Positions 1 to 11,265 of a stretch of DNA of 64,000 bases are shown here, in pieces. Source of the DNA: Bathymodiolus brooksi. Lineage: Eukaryota > Mollusca > Bivalvia > Mytilida > Modiolidae. Position 1 is the first letter of the stretch. The number at the start of each line of letters is the position of its first letter. Under the pieces are notes generated by a model that saw only the letters and a program-made list of their open reading frames with translations, made no database searches and was not told the DNA's origin. A program made the translations under genes and the position numbers. The stretch covers positions 51,122,203 to 51,186,202 of the forward strand of contig OY804586.1 in NCBI GenBank assembly GCA_963680875.1, given 5' to 3'.

Positions 1-250
1 GGTTATTACATTGCCTGTCCTTCTAATATTTAGTTATTACATTGCCTGTCCTTCTAATATTTAGTTATTACATTGCCTGTCCTTCTCTTCTAATATTTAT
101 TTATTACATTGCCTGTCCTTCTAATATTTAGTTATTACATTGCCTGTCCTTCTCTTCTAATATTTATTTATTACATTGCCTGTCCTTCTAATATTTAGTT
201 ATTACATTCATTGCCTGTCCTTCTAATATTTGTTTATTACATTGCTTGTC
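1..250 (+). repeat. 31 bp tandem array, about 8 copies
   Basis: The unit begins TTATTACATTGCCTGTCCTT and ends CTAATATTTAG. Some units are longer by 5 bp because CTTCT is duplicated. The unit corresponds to the CATTGCCTGTCCTTC part of the family P tail, and the last degenerate unit runs into the rest of that tail. The array starts at or before the window edge, so its full length is unknown. Confidence 0.85.
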
Positions 251-318
251 CTGAGGTTTACGATTTCTGTTTACACCTTTGGTATCTTCAAATGTCTCAA
301 GAAACTTTAGGGATCTTA
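1..318 (+). mobile_element. Retroelement 3' tail (tail family P), carrying the 31 bp array
   Basis: After the tandem array the sequence runs through TTTACGATTTCTG and CACCTTTGGTATCTTCAAA, which is the end of tail family P seen many times in this window (compare 15540-15650 and 53170-53302). No coding sequence remains. The 5' side is cut by the window edge. Family P tails are 5'-truncated and always lack an intact ORF here. From recalled bivalve repeats I infer that the parent is a reverse-transcriptase retroelement, possibly Penelope-like; only the degenerate copy at 14520 supports that directly. Confidence 0.55.
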
Positions 319-598
319 TATATATTGATTGTTTGTTTGAAGGTATTTAACGCCGCTTTCAACACTATTTCAGTTTTATCATGGCTGTCAGTTTTGTTGG
401 TGTCTTTAAACTTTTCTTAAGTTGTTTACAATTGCTAAGAAGTAAAACTATGAAAATGTTTGTCACTGAAAGCAATATAAATCTTGAGACTTTTTCCTGT
501 TTTCCAAACTGATAAACAATAGACACCTACATATCATAAACATATTTGAATTAACACAATGATATATAACGTGATAAGCTTACAATATTTGACTTATG

Positions 599-865
599 AA
601 GGGTTTGAAGAAACGAAAGGGAGGTAATCAGAATCGTATATCGAAGATGAACAGACAACACAATGGCCAAAAGAAAAAGTACACAAGGACAAACAACGAT
701 CTATAAAACATACACATAAAACGCTCAACAAAACATACATATACAACTAAAGATCGAGTAACACGAACCCCACTAAAAACAGGTGTGAACTCAGGTACTC
801 CAGAAGGGTAAGCAGTTCCTGCTCCACTAGTGACACCCGTCGTGTTAATCTAGTTACAAACCAGG
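599..865 (-). mobile_element. Retroelement tail family P, part 1, split by a DNA transposon
   Basis: Read on the minus strand, this is the tail with CACGACGGGTGTCACTAG, GTGGAGCAGGAACTGC, TTCTGGAGTACCTGAG and an end resembling GATTACC(T)CCTTT. It is colinear with the copy at 10016-10430. At 865 the homology stops abruptly and resumes at 2772, beyond the inserted element at 866-2771. No ORF is retained. Confidence 0.8.
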
Positions 866-2771
866 CGACCATTTCACTAAAGTGATCGTAAATTGTAAGT
901 CTAAGATCACTATTATGATTTACTTACTTGCACGTATACGTGCGTTTCACTAAATTAGCCCTAAGCTTAAGAGTTGCGACTCACGACTTGCGACAAGTAA
1001 CATCTCCTATAATGGAGGTAAACAGATATTATATTGTATCATATATTTTATATATAATAAACCCAACAGCTCAAAAGCTGATTAGGGGCCCGGGTGGCTC
1101 AATGAATTAGGTCGTTGGATCTAACAACTCATACAAGCCTATCCCCAATACGGAGTCGGTTCGCACCCGGCTTTGTAAATTACAAAAAGGGTGCACTCGA
1201 CTCGCAGCCGATATAGCTGAAAATACTGCTGAAAGTGGCGTTAAAACACCAAAAAATCAAATCAAAAGCAGATTTCATTAACAATCACATTTTAAATGTG
1301 TTTAAATACATTTTTAATATTCAACTAATTATAAAACTCAAACGTGATTTTTTAAATGAATAAACCAAAGCTATCAGGGAAAAAATGTTAAGTGTAAAAA
1401 TTTACCGAAATTTGAGAAGAAATTTTTGTTATGGAATATATTTTAACAAATTTCATGCTATATGTAAGGGGAAATTTAAAAAATGTGACCATATATATTT
1501 GGCAATACATTCACATTCTGCACTGATATTCCGTTTGCGGTGCATTTCAATTGCGCGGAAAATAATCCTACATTTACGTGAAGAACTTCAACACATGACA
1601 ATTGTGCGGACTTTTTGTTATCTTTCTTTAAAGTACAATTCGTATTTTCATATTTTATGTTTTTTATAAACACTGATGCAGCAACTTCTTTTTTAACTCT
1701 TTATTGACTTCTTTCGCCAGCCAGAAATTACTTAATCTGTAATCCCTTCCCACCAAGGGGGTGGGGTAGGATTTGGGTAGTTTTATTGCATCACTATATT
1801 CATGCATATAAAATAATATGTTTCATCAACACATAAAACAACAAAAATACACATCTTACACTATCAAACCTTATCGTGTACATGTACTGTTGATTTATAT
1901 TCATAGTGAGTGTTTAACGCTTTATATTATCAATAAAAACTACCAATGAATTTTAACATTTGGACTGCTAAAATATCTGTTGCCTTCAAAATTATTGGTT
2001 TTTTTTTCATACATGTATGTTCCACTATTTTTTTTAAATTTATATTTCATATATTTGTATCGATGTTATTCTTATATTTTTTGTTTTCATTTTAAAGGCT
2101 GACCAAAGAGGCGAATAATCCATATTGCATCGTCAGTCGTGCTGCAAAATGCAGAAAATGTTATGAGTAAATCAAATATATTCTAAATAACAGGTAATCC
2201 ACCGAAATGTAAAAAAAAATCTCAGGTATATTTTACGGGTAATTGTAATGCTCTTTCTTCGTGCAAAAGTGATACCTGTTAATCCTCAAATCCACGGAAA
2301 TGTAATGTGCCCTCTGTTTGTGCTTAACTTTATTGTTGAACCATTGTTTGTACTTGCACCCGATATCATTGTTTTCTTAAAATTTCATCTAGGTACATAC
2401 ACTCGTTAATAAAATATGTTGATATCGTAAATGCAGAACTGATAGAAAGTACACTGAAACAAACAATAATGTGTAGCTGTTTTAAAGATTTTTTTATGGC
2501 TCTCGAAATATAAAAAAAATGTTGCGTGCATCTAATATTTATTGATTGCTTCATTTGATTAATGTTCATATTAAAAAAAAATACAGATAGTAATTCTTCT
2601 CTTCAAAAATAGGTTTACGATTTACGACTTACGAGTACCTTCCACCACTCTTAACTTTGCGATCACTTTTTATCGTAAGTCGTAAATCCTAACTATTAGT
2701 GAAACAGTCGTAACTCTTAAGAGTACACTTACGTCTACGTTTACGATTTACGACCTTTAGTGAAACGGTCG
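866..2771. mobile_element. Non-autonomous DNA transposon with TIRs, 1.9 kb
   Basis: The ends are inverted repeats: CGACCATTTCACTAAAG on the left and CTTTAGTGAAACGGTCG on the right, one mismatch in 17. The flanks are the pentamer CCAGG at 861-865 and 2772-2776, read as a target-site duplication. Removing the element and one pentamer restores a continuous family P tail matching the uninterrupted paralogue around 10250-10275. Subterminal regions are rich in CGTAAATCGTAA-like and CTTAAGAG direct and inverted motifs on both sides. The interior has no ORF longer than 94 codons, nothing resembles a transposase, and a SINE lies at 1086-1267. The superfamily is not assigned; a 5 bp GC-rich duplication would fit several cut-and-paste groups. 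Confidence 0.78.
1086..1267 (+). mobile_element. tRNA-headed SINE, type A, internally deleted
   Basis: The head reads GCCCGGGTGGCTCAATGA (A-box region) with GTCGGTTCGCACCCGG as the B-box region, followed by AAAGGGTGCACTCGACTCGC. It then jumps from CGCAGCC straight to GATATAGCTGAAA, so about 100 bp of core present in full copies (for example 12330-12604) is missing. The end is GTGGCGTTAAAACACC plus an AAATC-rich tail. It is nested in the DNA transposon at 866-2771. Confidence 0.85.
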
Positions 2772-2845
2772 CCAGGTGATAAGTCATGAACGAGGAAAGG
2801 ACCGGGAAGTTTTTGCAACAAGTGGAACATATCTTTTGATTTTCA
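2772..2845 (-). mobile_element. Retroelement tail family P, part 2
   Basis: This is the continuation of the tail interrupted at 865. GGTGATAAGTCATGAACGAG and the following AGTGGAACATATC match 10264-10320 in the uninterrupted copy. The two halves frame the DNA transposon. Confidence 0.75.
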
Positions 2846-3711
2846 TGTGAAAAGAATTAACAGTTGATGTATCTTTCATTAAGTATCAATCCGACCTTAT
2901 TCGCAGTTTCGCCATTTAAATATCTGGGTGAGTGAGTGATTGTTGTTTAGCGCTAAATGAGCAATTTTTAGCTATATCAAGTTGCATTCGATGAGAAAAT
3001 ATCCGCTGTGTACTATACAATAGACCAATATGCTTAGTGGATTTTTATAGTGTTAGCTCTCTGAAACAACAGTCCGCCAGCAGACATGTCGTTCAACTCT
3101 GAAATATTATCCTTATATCGAGACAACTAGAATTTTACTCTTACTATTTAATGATTAAGCAGATCTAGAAAAACATAAACACGTCATTCTTATGAACTTT
3201 GATTTGACCCACACAGTACTCGAACCCATGATCTACCGCACCCGTGATCATTGTAGTACACGTACAGCTGACACCTCGATCTATTTGTATTGTTGGCATG
3301 CAATCACGCTGTATAAATCAGTCTGGGAAACAAGAGGAGGAACATAAATTGTCTAAATTTGAACAGTTATAAATCGAAATAGTTCCCAAAAAGTCACATT
3401 TCTTTGTATTTTTATGTATCTTTAACACTCGAGTGTCCTATTGGGTTTGCAAAGGTTGTCGTAAATAAAATTGTGTTTGTAATTTCATCTTGCGATGTTT
3501 GGGTGGATGATATTTTAGCTCGAATTTCTATACACGAATGTCGTTTTGAATATGATAACCAGAATGATATATCCAAGTATGTGATGTACTATTATAAAGT
3601 GACAAAAAGTAATAAGAATAAAGAAACAAAATAAGGCAATTAATAATTATATTGTTACGGTTTAAAAAAAAACAAAAAAAAACGGATTAATGTGTTGTAA
3701 ATAAACGTTAG
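2846..3711. other. No recognised feature
   Basis: AT-rich sequence. Around 2930-3000 there is a short degenerate piece (TTGTTTAGCGCTAAATGAGC) resembling the repeat at 48065-48132. The 76-codon ORF at 3404-3634 has no recognisable motif and I do not call it. Confidence 0.4.
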
Positions 3712-3962
3712 AGAATACCGGAAGCGCAATCATAGATGGACAATCCAGAGAAACTGGCATCCTTGTGTACACAAGACGAAGAAAACAAAGCACAGCACAA
3801 TATGTGTTGGACACAACTGTATGAAAACACACACAAATGACGTAAATAAGACATGGTCCCTTCTACAAACATCTGGAGGTAAAATCGAACCGAACATCGT
3901 TTTATGCGAAAATCGTATCGGACACGGAACTCAGAACGTATACACATAATAGGACAACACAT
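3712..3962 (-). repeat. Dispersed repeat R5
   Basis: Shares blocks with 9335-9575: an opening like GGACAATGCAGA/GGACAATCCAGA, then CACAATATGTGTTG, AAATAAGACATG and a region ending in CACGGAACTC or CACGAAACTC. The copy at 55560-55705 is in the opposite orientation. Layout and AC-rich composition resemble the tail of another retroelement, but no coding remnant is visible. Confidence 0.55.
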
Positions 3963-3994
3963 TCCGCTGAATTATATAGATTGATTGCAGTCAT

Positions 3995-4165
3995 TTTCCT
4001 TACAAAGGTGCACTCCATTTCAGAATCTGTACCACTCATTATCATATTCCCCTTTATTGAAATTGATTAAACACACTTCCATCTTCCTCCAGTCTTGAAG
4101 GTGGGGAATAGGGAGAGGCCTCACAAGTGGAATAGCCTAGGGCCTCTCTTTATCTATATCCGGCA
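3995..4165 (-). repeat. Dispersed repeat R4
   Basis: On the minus strand it reads AAAGAGAGGCCCTAGGCTAT, then a stretch with TTTAATCAATTTCAATAAAG and AAATGGAGTG. It pairs with 16670-16827 on the plus strand. The class is unknown. Immediately beyond (4167-4205) is a short CTGTTTATCGTCCAGCGGC piece related to 48065-48132. Confidence 0.6.
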
Positions 4166-4389
4166 CTGATTGATGGCTGTTTATCGTCCAGCGGCAAATA
4201 GCGCATGCGTATTTTTGACAAGAACAAGTTCTACAATATATAGATATGCATACATTAGGTAGGAATATGAAAACCGGAGCTTCTCTTGACTAAAAGTATG
4301 AAAAACTGGATGTAGACGAAAATCAGGTGAATTAGTAAAATAAGCTATATGGGTACCGCAAGACAAAGGGAAGTAAAGTTGTGCTAGAA

Positions 4390-7300
4390 TAGTTTGAGGA
4401 TACCATATTGGTAATCGATGTAAATTGAAGAAGGAGAGACAATAGAAAAAGGACAAAAGGAAAAACAACTATCTACAAAACACTACACAAAAAACAACGA
4501 TCTACAAAACACTACACAAAAAACAACGATCTACAAAACACTACACAAAAAACAACGATCTACAAAACACTACACAAAAAACAATGATCTACAAAACACT
4601 ACACAAAAAACAACGATCTACAAAACACTACACAAAAAACAACGATCTACAAAACACTACACAAAAAACAACGATCTACAAAACACTACACACACAAAAA
4701 ACGATCTACAAAGCACTACACAAAAAACAAAGATCTACAAAACACTACACAAAAAACAACGATCTACAAAACACTACACAAAAAACAACGATCTACAAAA
4801 CACTACACAAAACACAAAGATCAACGAAACACTACACATAAAACAACGATCTACAAAACACTACACAAAAAACAACGATCTACAAAACACTACACAAAAA
4901 ACAAAGATCTACAAAACACTACAAAAAAAAACAAAGATCTACAAAGCACTACACAAAAAACAACGATCTACAAAGCACTAAACAAAAAACAAAGATCTAC
5001 AAATCACTACACAAAAAACAACGATATACAAAACACTACACAAAAAACAACGATCTACAAAACACTACACAAAAAACAACGATTTACAAAACACTACACA
5101 AAAAACAACGATCTACAAAACACTACACAATAAACAACGATCTACAAAACACTACACAAAAAACAACGATCTACAAAACACTACACAAAAAACAAAGATC
5201 TACAAAACACTACACAAAAAACAAAGATCTACAAAACACTACAAAAAAAACAACGATCTACAAAACACTACACAAAAAACAAAGATCTACAAAACACTAC
5301 ACAAAAAACAACGATCTACAAAGCACTACACAAAAAACAACGATCTACAAAACACTACACAAAAAACAAAGATCTACAAAACACTACACAAAAAACAACG
5401 ATCTACAAAACACTACACAAAAAACAAAGATCTACAAAACACTACACAAAAAACAACGATCTACAAAACACTACACAAAAAACAACGATCTACAAAACAC
5501 TACACAAAAAACAACGATCTACAAAACACTATACAAAAAACAACGATCTACAAAGCACTACACAAAAAACAAAGATCTACAAAACACTACACAAAAAACA
5601 ACGATCTACAAAACACTAAGCAAAAAACAAAGATCTACAAAACACTACACAAAAAACAACGATATACAAAGCACTACACAAAAAACAACGATCTACAAAA
5701 CACTACACAAAAAACAACGATCTACAAAACAATACACAAAAACAACGATCTACAAAACACTACACAAAAAACAACAATCTACAAAACACTGCACACAAAA
5801 ACAACGATCTACAAAACACTACACAAAAAACAACGATCTACAAAACACTACACAAAAAACAACGATCTACAAAACACTACACAAAAAACAACGATCTACA
5901 AAACACTACACACAAAAACAACGATCTACAAAACACTACACAAAAAACAACGATCTACAAAACACTAAACAAAAAACAAAGATCTACAAAACACTACACA
6001 AAAAACAACGATCTACAAAGCACTACACAAAAAACAACGATATACAAAACACTATGCAAAAAACAACGATCTACAAAACACTACACAAAAAACAACGATC
6101 TACAAAACACTATGCAAAAAACAACGATCTACAAAACACTACACAAAAAACAACGATCTACAAAACACTATGCAAAAAACAACGATCTACAAAACACTAC
6201 ACAAAAAACAACGATCTACAAAACACTACACAAAAAACAACGATCTACAAAACACTACACACAAAAAAAACGATCTACAAAGCACTACACAAAAAACAAA
6301 GATCTACAAAACACTACACAAAAAACAACGATCCACAAAACACTACACAAAAAACAACGGTCTACAAAACACTACACAAAACACAAAGATCAACGAAACA
6401 CTACACATAAAACAACGATCTACAAAACACTACACAAAAAACAACGATCTACAAAACACTACACAAAAACAAAGATCTACAAAACAATACACAAAAACAA
6501 CAATCTACAAAACACTACACAAAAAACAACGATCTACAAAACACTACACAAAAACAAAGATCTACAAAACACTACACAAAAAACAACGATCTACAAAACA
6601 CTACACAAAAACAACGATCTACAAAACAATACACAAAAACAACGATCTACAAAACACTACACAAAAAACAACGATCTACAAAACACTACACAAAAACAAA
6701 GATCTACAAAACACTACACAAAAAACAACGATCTACAAAACACTACACAAAAACAACGATCTACAAAACAATACACAAAAACAACGATCTACAAAACACT
6801 ACACAAAAAACAACGATCTACAAAACACTACACAAAAACAAAGATCTACAAAACACTACACAAAAAACAACGATCTACAAAACACTACACAAAACACAAA
6901 GATCAACGAAACACTACACATAAAACAACGATCTACAAAACACTACACAAAAAACAACGATCTACAAAACACTACACAAAAACAAAGATCTACAAAACAC
7001 TACACAAAAAACAACGATCTATAAAACACTACACAAAAACAACGATCTACAAAACACTACACAAAAAACAACGATCTACAAAACACTACACAAAAAACAA
7101 CGATCTACAAAACACTACACAAAAAACAAAGATCTACAAAACACTACACAAAAAACAAAGATCTACAAAACACTACACAAAAAACAACGATCTACAAAAC
7201 ACTACACAAAAAACAACGATCTACAAAACACTACACAAAAAACAAAGATCTACAAAACACTACACAAAAAACAACGATCTACAAAACACTACACAAAACA

Positions 7301-7668
7301 CAAAGATCAACGAAACACTAGACATAAAACAACGATCTACAAAACACTACACAAAAAAACAACGATCTACAAAACACTACACAAAAACAAAGATCTACAA
7401 AACACTACACAAAAAACAACGATCTACAAAACACTACACAAAAAACAACGATCTACAAAACACTACACAAAAACAACGATCTACAAAACACTACACAAAA
7501 AACAACGATCTACAAAGCACTACACAAAAAACAAAGATCTACAAAGCACTACACAAAAAACAACGATCTACAAAACACTACACAAAAAACAACGATCTAC
7601 AAAACACTACACAAAAAACAACGATCTACAAAACACTACACAAAAACAAAGATCGAGCAACACGAAAT
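4390..7668 (-). mobile_element. Retroelement tail family P hosting the 29 bp array
   Basis: The left flank holds AGTTTGAGGATACCATATTG and GAAAAAGGACAAAAGGAAAA, the minus-strand end of the tail. The right flank reads AAAGATCGAGCAACACGAA, the next part of the tail in normal order. Between them, where unexpanded copies have a single ACAACGATCTACAA... segment (10110-10150, 63000-63045), there are 3.2 kb of tandem repeats. The element is a tail fragment only. Confidence 0.75.
4470..7650. repeat. 29 bp minisatellite, about 110 copies
   Basis: The unit starts ACAACGATCTACAAAACAC and ends TACACAAAAA. Two monomer types alternate irregularly, with CGATCT or AGATCT (a BglII site) at the same place, and many 28 bp units lack one A. 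A rarer variant with AAGATCAACGAAACAC followed by CACATAAAAC recurs at about 4815, 6380, 6895 and 7295, which suggests spread by unequal exchange. The unit has no stop in any plus frame, so long reading frames (up to 520 codons) run through it; these are periodic artefacts and not called as genes. Confidence 0.95.
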
Positions 7669-7919
7669 TATTAATTCTAAAAATATATCAACTATATATA
7701 TCATTGCGTGAACAAGATACGTTTGTTGACATTATAATGTCATCTGCTCTGTACTAGACCAACGTCCTTACTGCGATTTTTTCGGGTTGTTTTTCACTGG
7801 ATTTTGGTGTCGGTTCCTACCCCACAACAAGCATAGCTTCCCAGTGTCTATCCAGGTGGCCGATAGGAAATGTTATCACGATGATTGAATCTCTTTTGTA
7901 CATTTCGAAAAAGAAAATC
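7669..7919. other. No recognised feature
   Basis: Unique-looking sequence between the 29 bp array and a SINE head. No ORF, RNA or repeat signal that I can support. Confidence 0.4.
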
Positions 7920-8036
7920 ACAGAATGTCGTGTCGAGTACACCTCTACTGAGCGGGAAATGAACTCACGATAAGCACTAACTGTACAGGTAGTTGTAAAT
8001 ACAACTATCATACGATCACGGCCACGACGGCCCCTG
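7920..8036 (-). mobile_element. SINE type B, 5' (head) fragment
   Basis: Read on the minus strand it begins GGGGCCGTCGTGGCCGTGAT, then TAGTTGTATTTACAACTACC and TGAGTTCATTTCCCGCTCAG, the tRNA-like head of type B. The body and core are missing beyond the CGACACGACATTC region. Confidence 0.7.
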
Positions 8037-8249
8037 GAGAATCAATTATCATACATGCAAAGGTCGACATTTAACTCAAATGGGGAAAACACCTGCATGA
8101 CAACATCATTTCATTAAAAGGGGGGTTTCGGGTCCATCGAATTGATTTAATCCTGCCACTATTTATTCACATGCCTAATCCAAGCATGAATAGTAAAAAT
8201 GCATGCATATGTGTGTCAGAGGTATTGATTTTGTCGCATTAGATGTTGG
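8037..8249. other. No recognised feature
   Basis: Short unique-looking spacer. Nothing to report. Confidence 0.35.
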
Positions 8250-8446
8250 AATAAGCGTTAGCGAAAACGACAGGACAATCAAGAATGGTAAATCCAGAAA
8301 CACTGATAACATTGGACACACAAGACACATGCCACCGACAAACAAAACACAAACATACCACAAAACACAAACACTAAGAAAGGTGAGCAACACGGACCCA
8401 TCAAAAATCGGGGAACGAATCCAGGTGCTCGCGAAGGGGAAATGGT
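8250..8446 (-). mobile_element. Retroelement tail fragment, diverged family P
   Basis: Contains AAACACAAACACTAAG, GAGCAACACGGACCCATCAA and CCAGGTGCTCGCGAAGGGG, which follow the order of family P (GAGCAACACGAA, ACCCCACTAAAA, CAGGTGCTCCGGAAGGG) but with many changes. A 107-codon ORF overlaps it and is not considered a gene. Confidence 0.55.
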
Positions 8447-8868
8447 TGTGGTTTTTTTTTCTTTGTTATTTTTTGTGTTGTTTTATTAGATCTGTAATCC
8501 ATCATTATTATTTCCATCACCATTAATGATTATCAGTCACAGTTTATCACTCAGCCATTCATATAACAGCCATCATCCGTCATAGTGGGCTAAAAATATC
8601 GTCTCTGTTGAAGTCAAGATTGGCATGTTTATGTGTTATGTCATTCCCACCATTGAACACACATCATTAGAAAAGATTTACTACTAACAGATGGTTCTTC
8701 AAAGGTTCCTTGTTGTGTACGAGGAAATGCACTTATATAGGTTATTAGATACATCTGTAATTGAACGTTTACAGTTCCTATGTACTGAAATTTTAATAAA
8801 GCCAAGGTTAAGGAAAAGGTGACCTCAGTCGATTTTGGCTATCCTGATTAGGCCTGTTGGTTTACTTG
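8447..8868. other. No recognised feature
   Basis: T-rich run at 8450-8480, then ordinary AT-rich sequence. Nothing supported. Confidence 0.35.
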
Positions 8869-8959
8869 CTCCGTCGTGGTCGTGATCGTACAGTGGTTCG
8901 ATTTACAACTACCTACGTAATCAGTGCCTATCACCGCTAACGTTGCAAGTTCGGCATAG
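8869..8959 (+). mobile_element. SINE type B, head fragment
   Basis: TCGTGGTCGTGATCGTACAG, then TTTACAACTACC, GTAATCAGTGCCTATCACCG and TTGCAAGTTCGGC. Only the tRNA-like head remains. Confidence 0.65.
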
Positions 8960-9334
8960 GTATATGTAACCTTAATGTGACCTTAGTCGACCTTGGCCAT
9001 CCATCTTGCTTAGGCCCTTTTGGATTTTTCTGGTTTTCCAATTTCTTGATTATGAACGCACATGATGAAAAAAACGCATCATGCACACTAAATTCGATTT
9101 TAGTACTGAAAGGACATGATAAAACTCAAACTCCCTTGCCGTTCCAGCTCCGGTCCACACGCTACTCTCCATTGTATCCAGATGGAGAACCATGTTCGGA
9201 AGCGGATACAAAAACTGTCCGGAGTTTGGATAAAACCGTGTATATCTACTTTAGTGCACACGACGCTTAGCTGAAATAATTTTCACCAGGCACACTCATA
9301 GTGATAATACTGGAAAGTCAAATATTTTTTTTTA

Positions 9335-9575
9335 GAGAAAACCGAAGGGGCAATGAAAAAAATGGACAATGCAGACAAAGAAAAACGGCAATATAGAAGA
9401 AGAAAAACAAACCAGAAACCCAACACAATATGTGTTGAAAACCACTATGCGCAAAAAACACAAATAATGTAAATAAGACATGCCCCCCCCCCTTTTTTTT
9501 TTTACAAACAACAAGATGAACCAGGTTCGTTTTTATGCTGTAATTGTAACGGATATCACAACACGAAACTCGGTA
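9335..9575 (-). repeat. Dispersed repeat R5, second copy
   Basis: Colinear with 3712-3962 (GGACAATGCAGACAAAG, CAACACAATATGTGTTG, TAAATAAGACATG). It contains a run of about 10 C then 11 T at 9483-9505. Confidence 0.55.
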
Positions 9576-10015
9576 GCCTAAACCGGATAGTCATTTTTAG
9601 GTTAGTTGCTACTGGACAACCTTTGTTATGTTAAATAATTAGGTAAATTAGATTTAAAGAGGACTAGTTTTAAAAAGCAGTTTGCTCTCCTTACATCAAT
9701 AAAATATTGATAATATTTGGACGTATTCCATTGTTGCATCTCCATGTCTGTGTATTGGTGAAGATACCTGGTGCTCAAACCCAGAGGAGTTGTCCAAGGC
9801 GTCCCCACCCAGGGGGCGGATAGAGTACGCCCTCTTGATAGGGGCTGATGTATTATAATAAGGAAAGCCTAATCGTGGACCATAAGGGGAAACGTGTGTG
9901 GAGAGTGCCAGGCTCCCTTGAATCTAACGACCTTGTTTGTATCTTTCGTAAAAACATAGGCACATTGTAGCCGCTACGTCATTACCCAACTCTCAATTCC
10001 TTTTCAGTTGCAGTC

Positions 10016-10430
10016 AAAGAAGAGTTTGAAGATACCAAAGGGGTAATTAGAATCCGTAGATCAAAGAAGGGCAGACAACTCAATGGCCAAAAGAAAAAGG
10101 ACAACAGGACAAACAACGATCTACAAAACATTACACATAAAACTTAAAGATGAAGTAAAACGAAACACCACTATAAACCGAAGGTGATCTCAGGTGCTCC
10201 GGAAGGGTGAGCAGTTCCTGCTCCACTAGTGACACCCGTCGTGTTAATCTAGCTACAAACCCGGTGATAAGTCATGAATGAGGAAAAGACCGAACGGTGT
10301 TTACAAAGTGGAACATATCCGTGGTCATTTGTAACACAGATATTTCATAGTGGTCAACCAAGTCATGGTGGTGACCGTAAAATTTCGAAAGTCGTTGACC
10401 CGGTTGAGCCATCCTGCTCTCTTTTCTATA
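10016..10430 (-). mobile_element. Retroelement tail family P, uninterrupted reference copy
   Basis: On the minus strand it runs from a coding remnant (AAATTTTACGGTCACCACCA, ATATCTGTGTTACAAATGAC) through ATTAACACGACGGGTGTCAC, AGTGGAGCAGGAACTGCTCA and CCTTCCGGAGCACCTGAGAT to GATCGTTGTTTGTCC and CCCTTTGGTATCTTC. It gives the unexpanded, uninterrupted state of three places where other copies carry an array or an inserted transposon. No frame is intact. Confidence 0.8.
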
Positions 10431-10819
10431 TAGTGTTTATATATTCTTGGACTTGCAAATTCATGCAATGTTTGACGGAATAAATGACGGTAGAATATAA
10501 TGAATTGACTGACTGGATATTAAAGATGCTATTTACTTTACTGTATTTCGGCTATATGGATGCAGAGTATATGGGTTTATATAATAAAGTTTGTAGCTAA
10601 AAACCAGTCACATCCTGTCACAGGGGCTATGGACGTAAATTTAGATTGTTGCAGAAAATCATGGACACACATTGAATAGGGCCTACAAAATTATGCCTAA
10701 CAATGGCAATCAACGAACCCTCTTGTCAAAGTTCATTATCAGGATATTGTTAAAGATTTCTTTTGTGTAAAATTAGAGCGACATACAGAATACACTCATT
10801 ATTGACAAGTTGGGGGTTT
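10431..10819. other. No recognised feature
   Basis: AT-rich sequence between a retroelement tail and a SINE piece. Nothing supported. Confidence 0.35.
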
Positions 10820-10905
10820 TCTCGGAACACTCTGGTTTCCTCCAGCAATAAAACTGATCGTCACGATATAACTGAAATATTGTTGAAAGTGGCGTTGTAT
10901 TGACA
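10820..10905 (+). mobile_element. SINE type B, 3' core fragment
   Basis: Holds GTTTCCTCCAGCAATAAAAC, CACGATATAACTGAAATATT and GTTGAAAGTGGCGTT, the conserved core of the SINEs in this window. The head is absent. Confidence 0.7.
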
Positions 10906-11016
10906 CAATAACTCGAACCATAACCCCCTCATTTGTGTCCCATCCCAAGGGAGAGCTGTGCATTTGATTCGCCCTGAACACCCATCCCAAGAAAATTGCT
11001 CAGAAGGATTGTATAT

Positions 11017-11265
11017 AAGGGTAATAACAAAATTACCGAACTCCGAACAATCTTACAAAGGGAAAGTCAAAACTCATAATTATATAAACAGACAAAATCA
11101 GTCAACAACCGGAAAACTGTGAAAACCGTAATGACCCTGACTTGGTACAGGCATTTCTAAAGAAATGGTGGGTTGAATCAGATTTTAAGGCGCCAAACCT
11201 CCCGCTCTCATTACGGTTCAAAGGTTCCGGCTGTCACTATAACATTATTTAAATACAGGAACAAA
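11017..11265 (+). repeat. Dispersed repeat R3, young copy 1
   Basis: Starts AAGGGTAATAACAAAATTAC and includes CCTGACTTGGTACAGGCATT, GGTGGGTTGAATCAG and TACGGTTCAAAGGTTCC. It differs at only a few positions from 17851-18100, so both are recent. Similar blocks are familiar from bivalve repeats; no ORF is present. Confidence 0.8.

Noticed and set aside
6054..7674. Long plus-strand ORFs (118, 520 and 284 codons) in the 29 bp array
   Set aside because: All three frames are open because the 29 bp unit has no stop codon; the translation repeats with a 29-residue period and changes frame with every 1 bp variant. No start context, splice sites or protein similarity support coding.
8203..8526. 107-codon ORF
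   Set aside because: It lies over a diverged retroelement tail; the reading is lysine/threonine-rich because of the AC-rich repeat, not because of coding.
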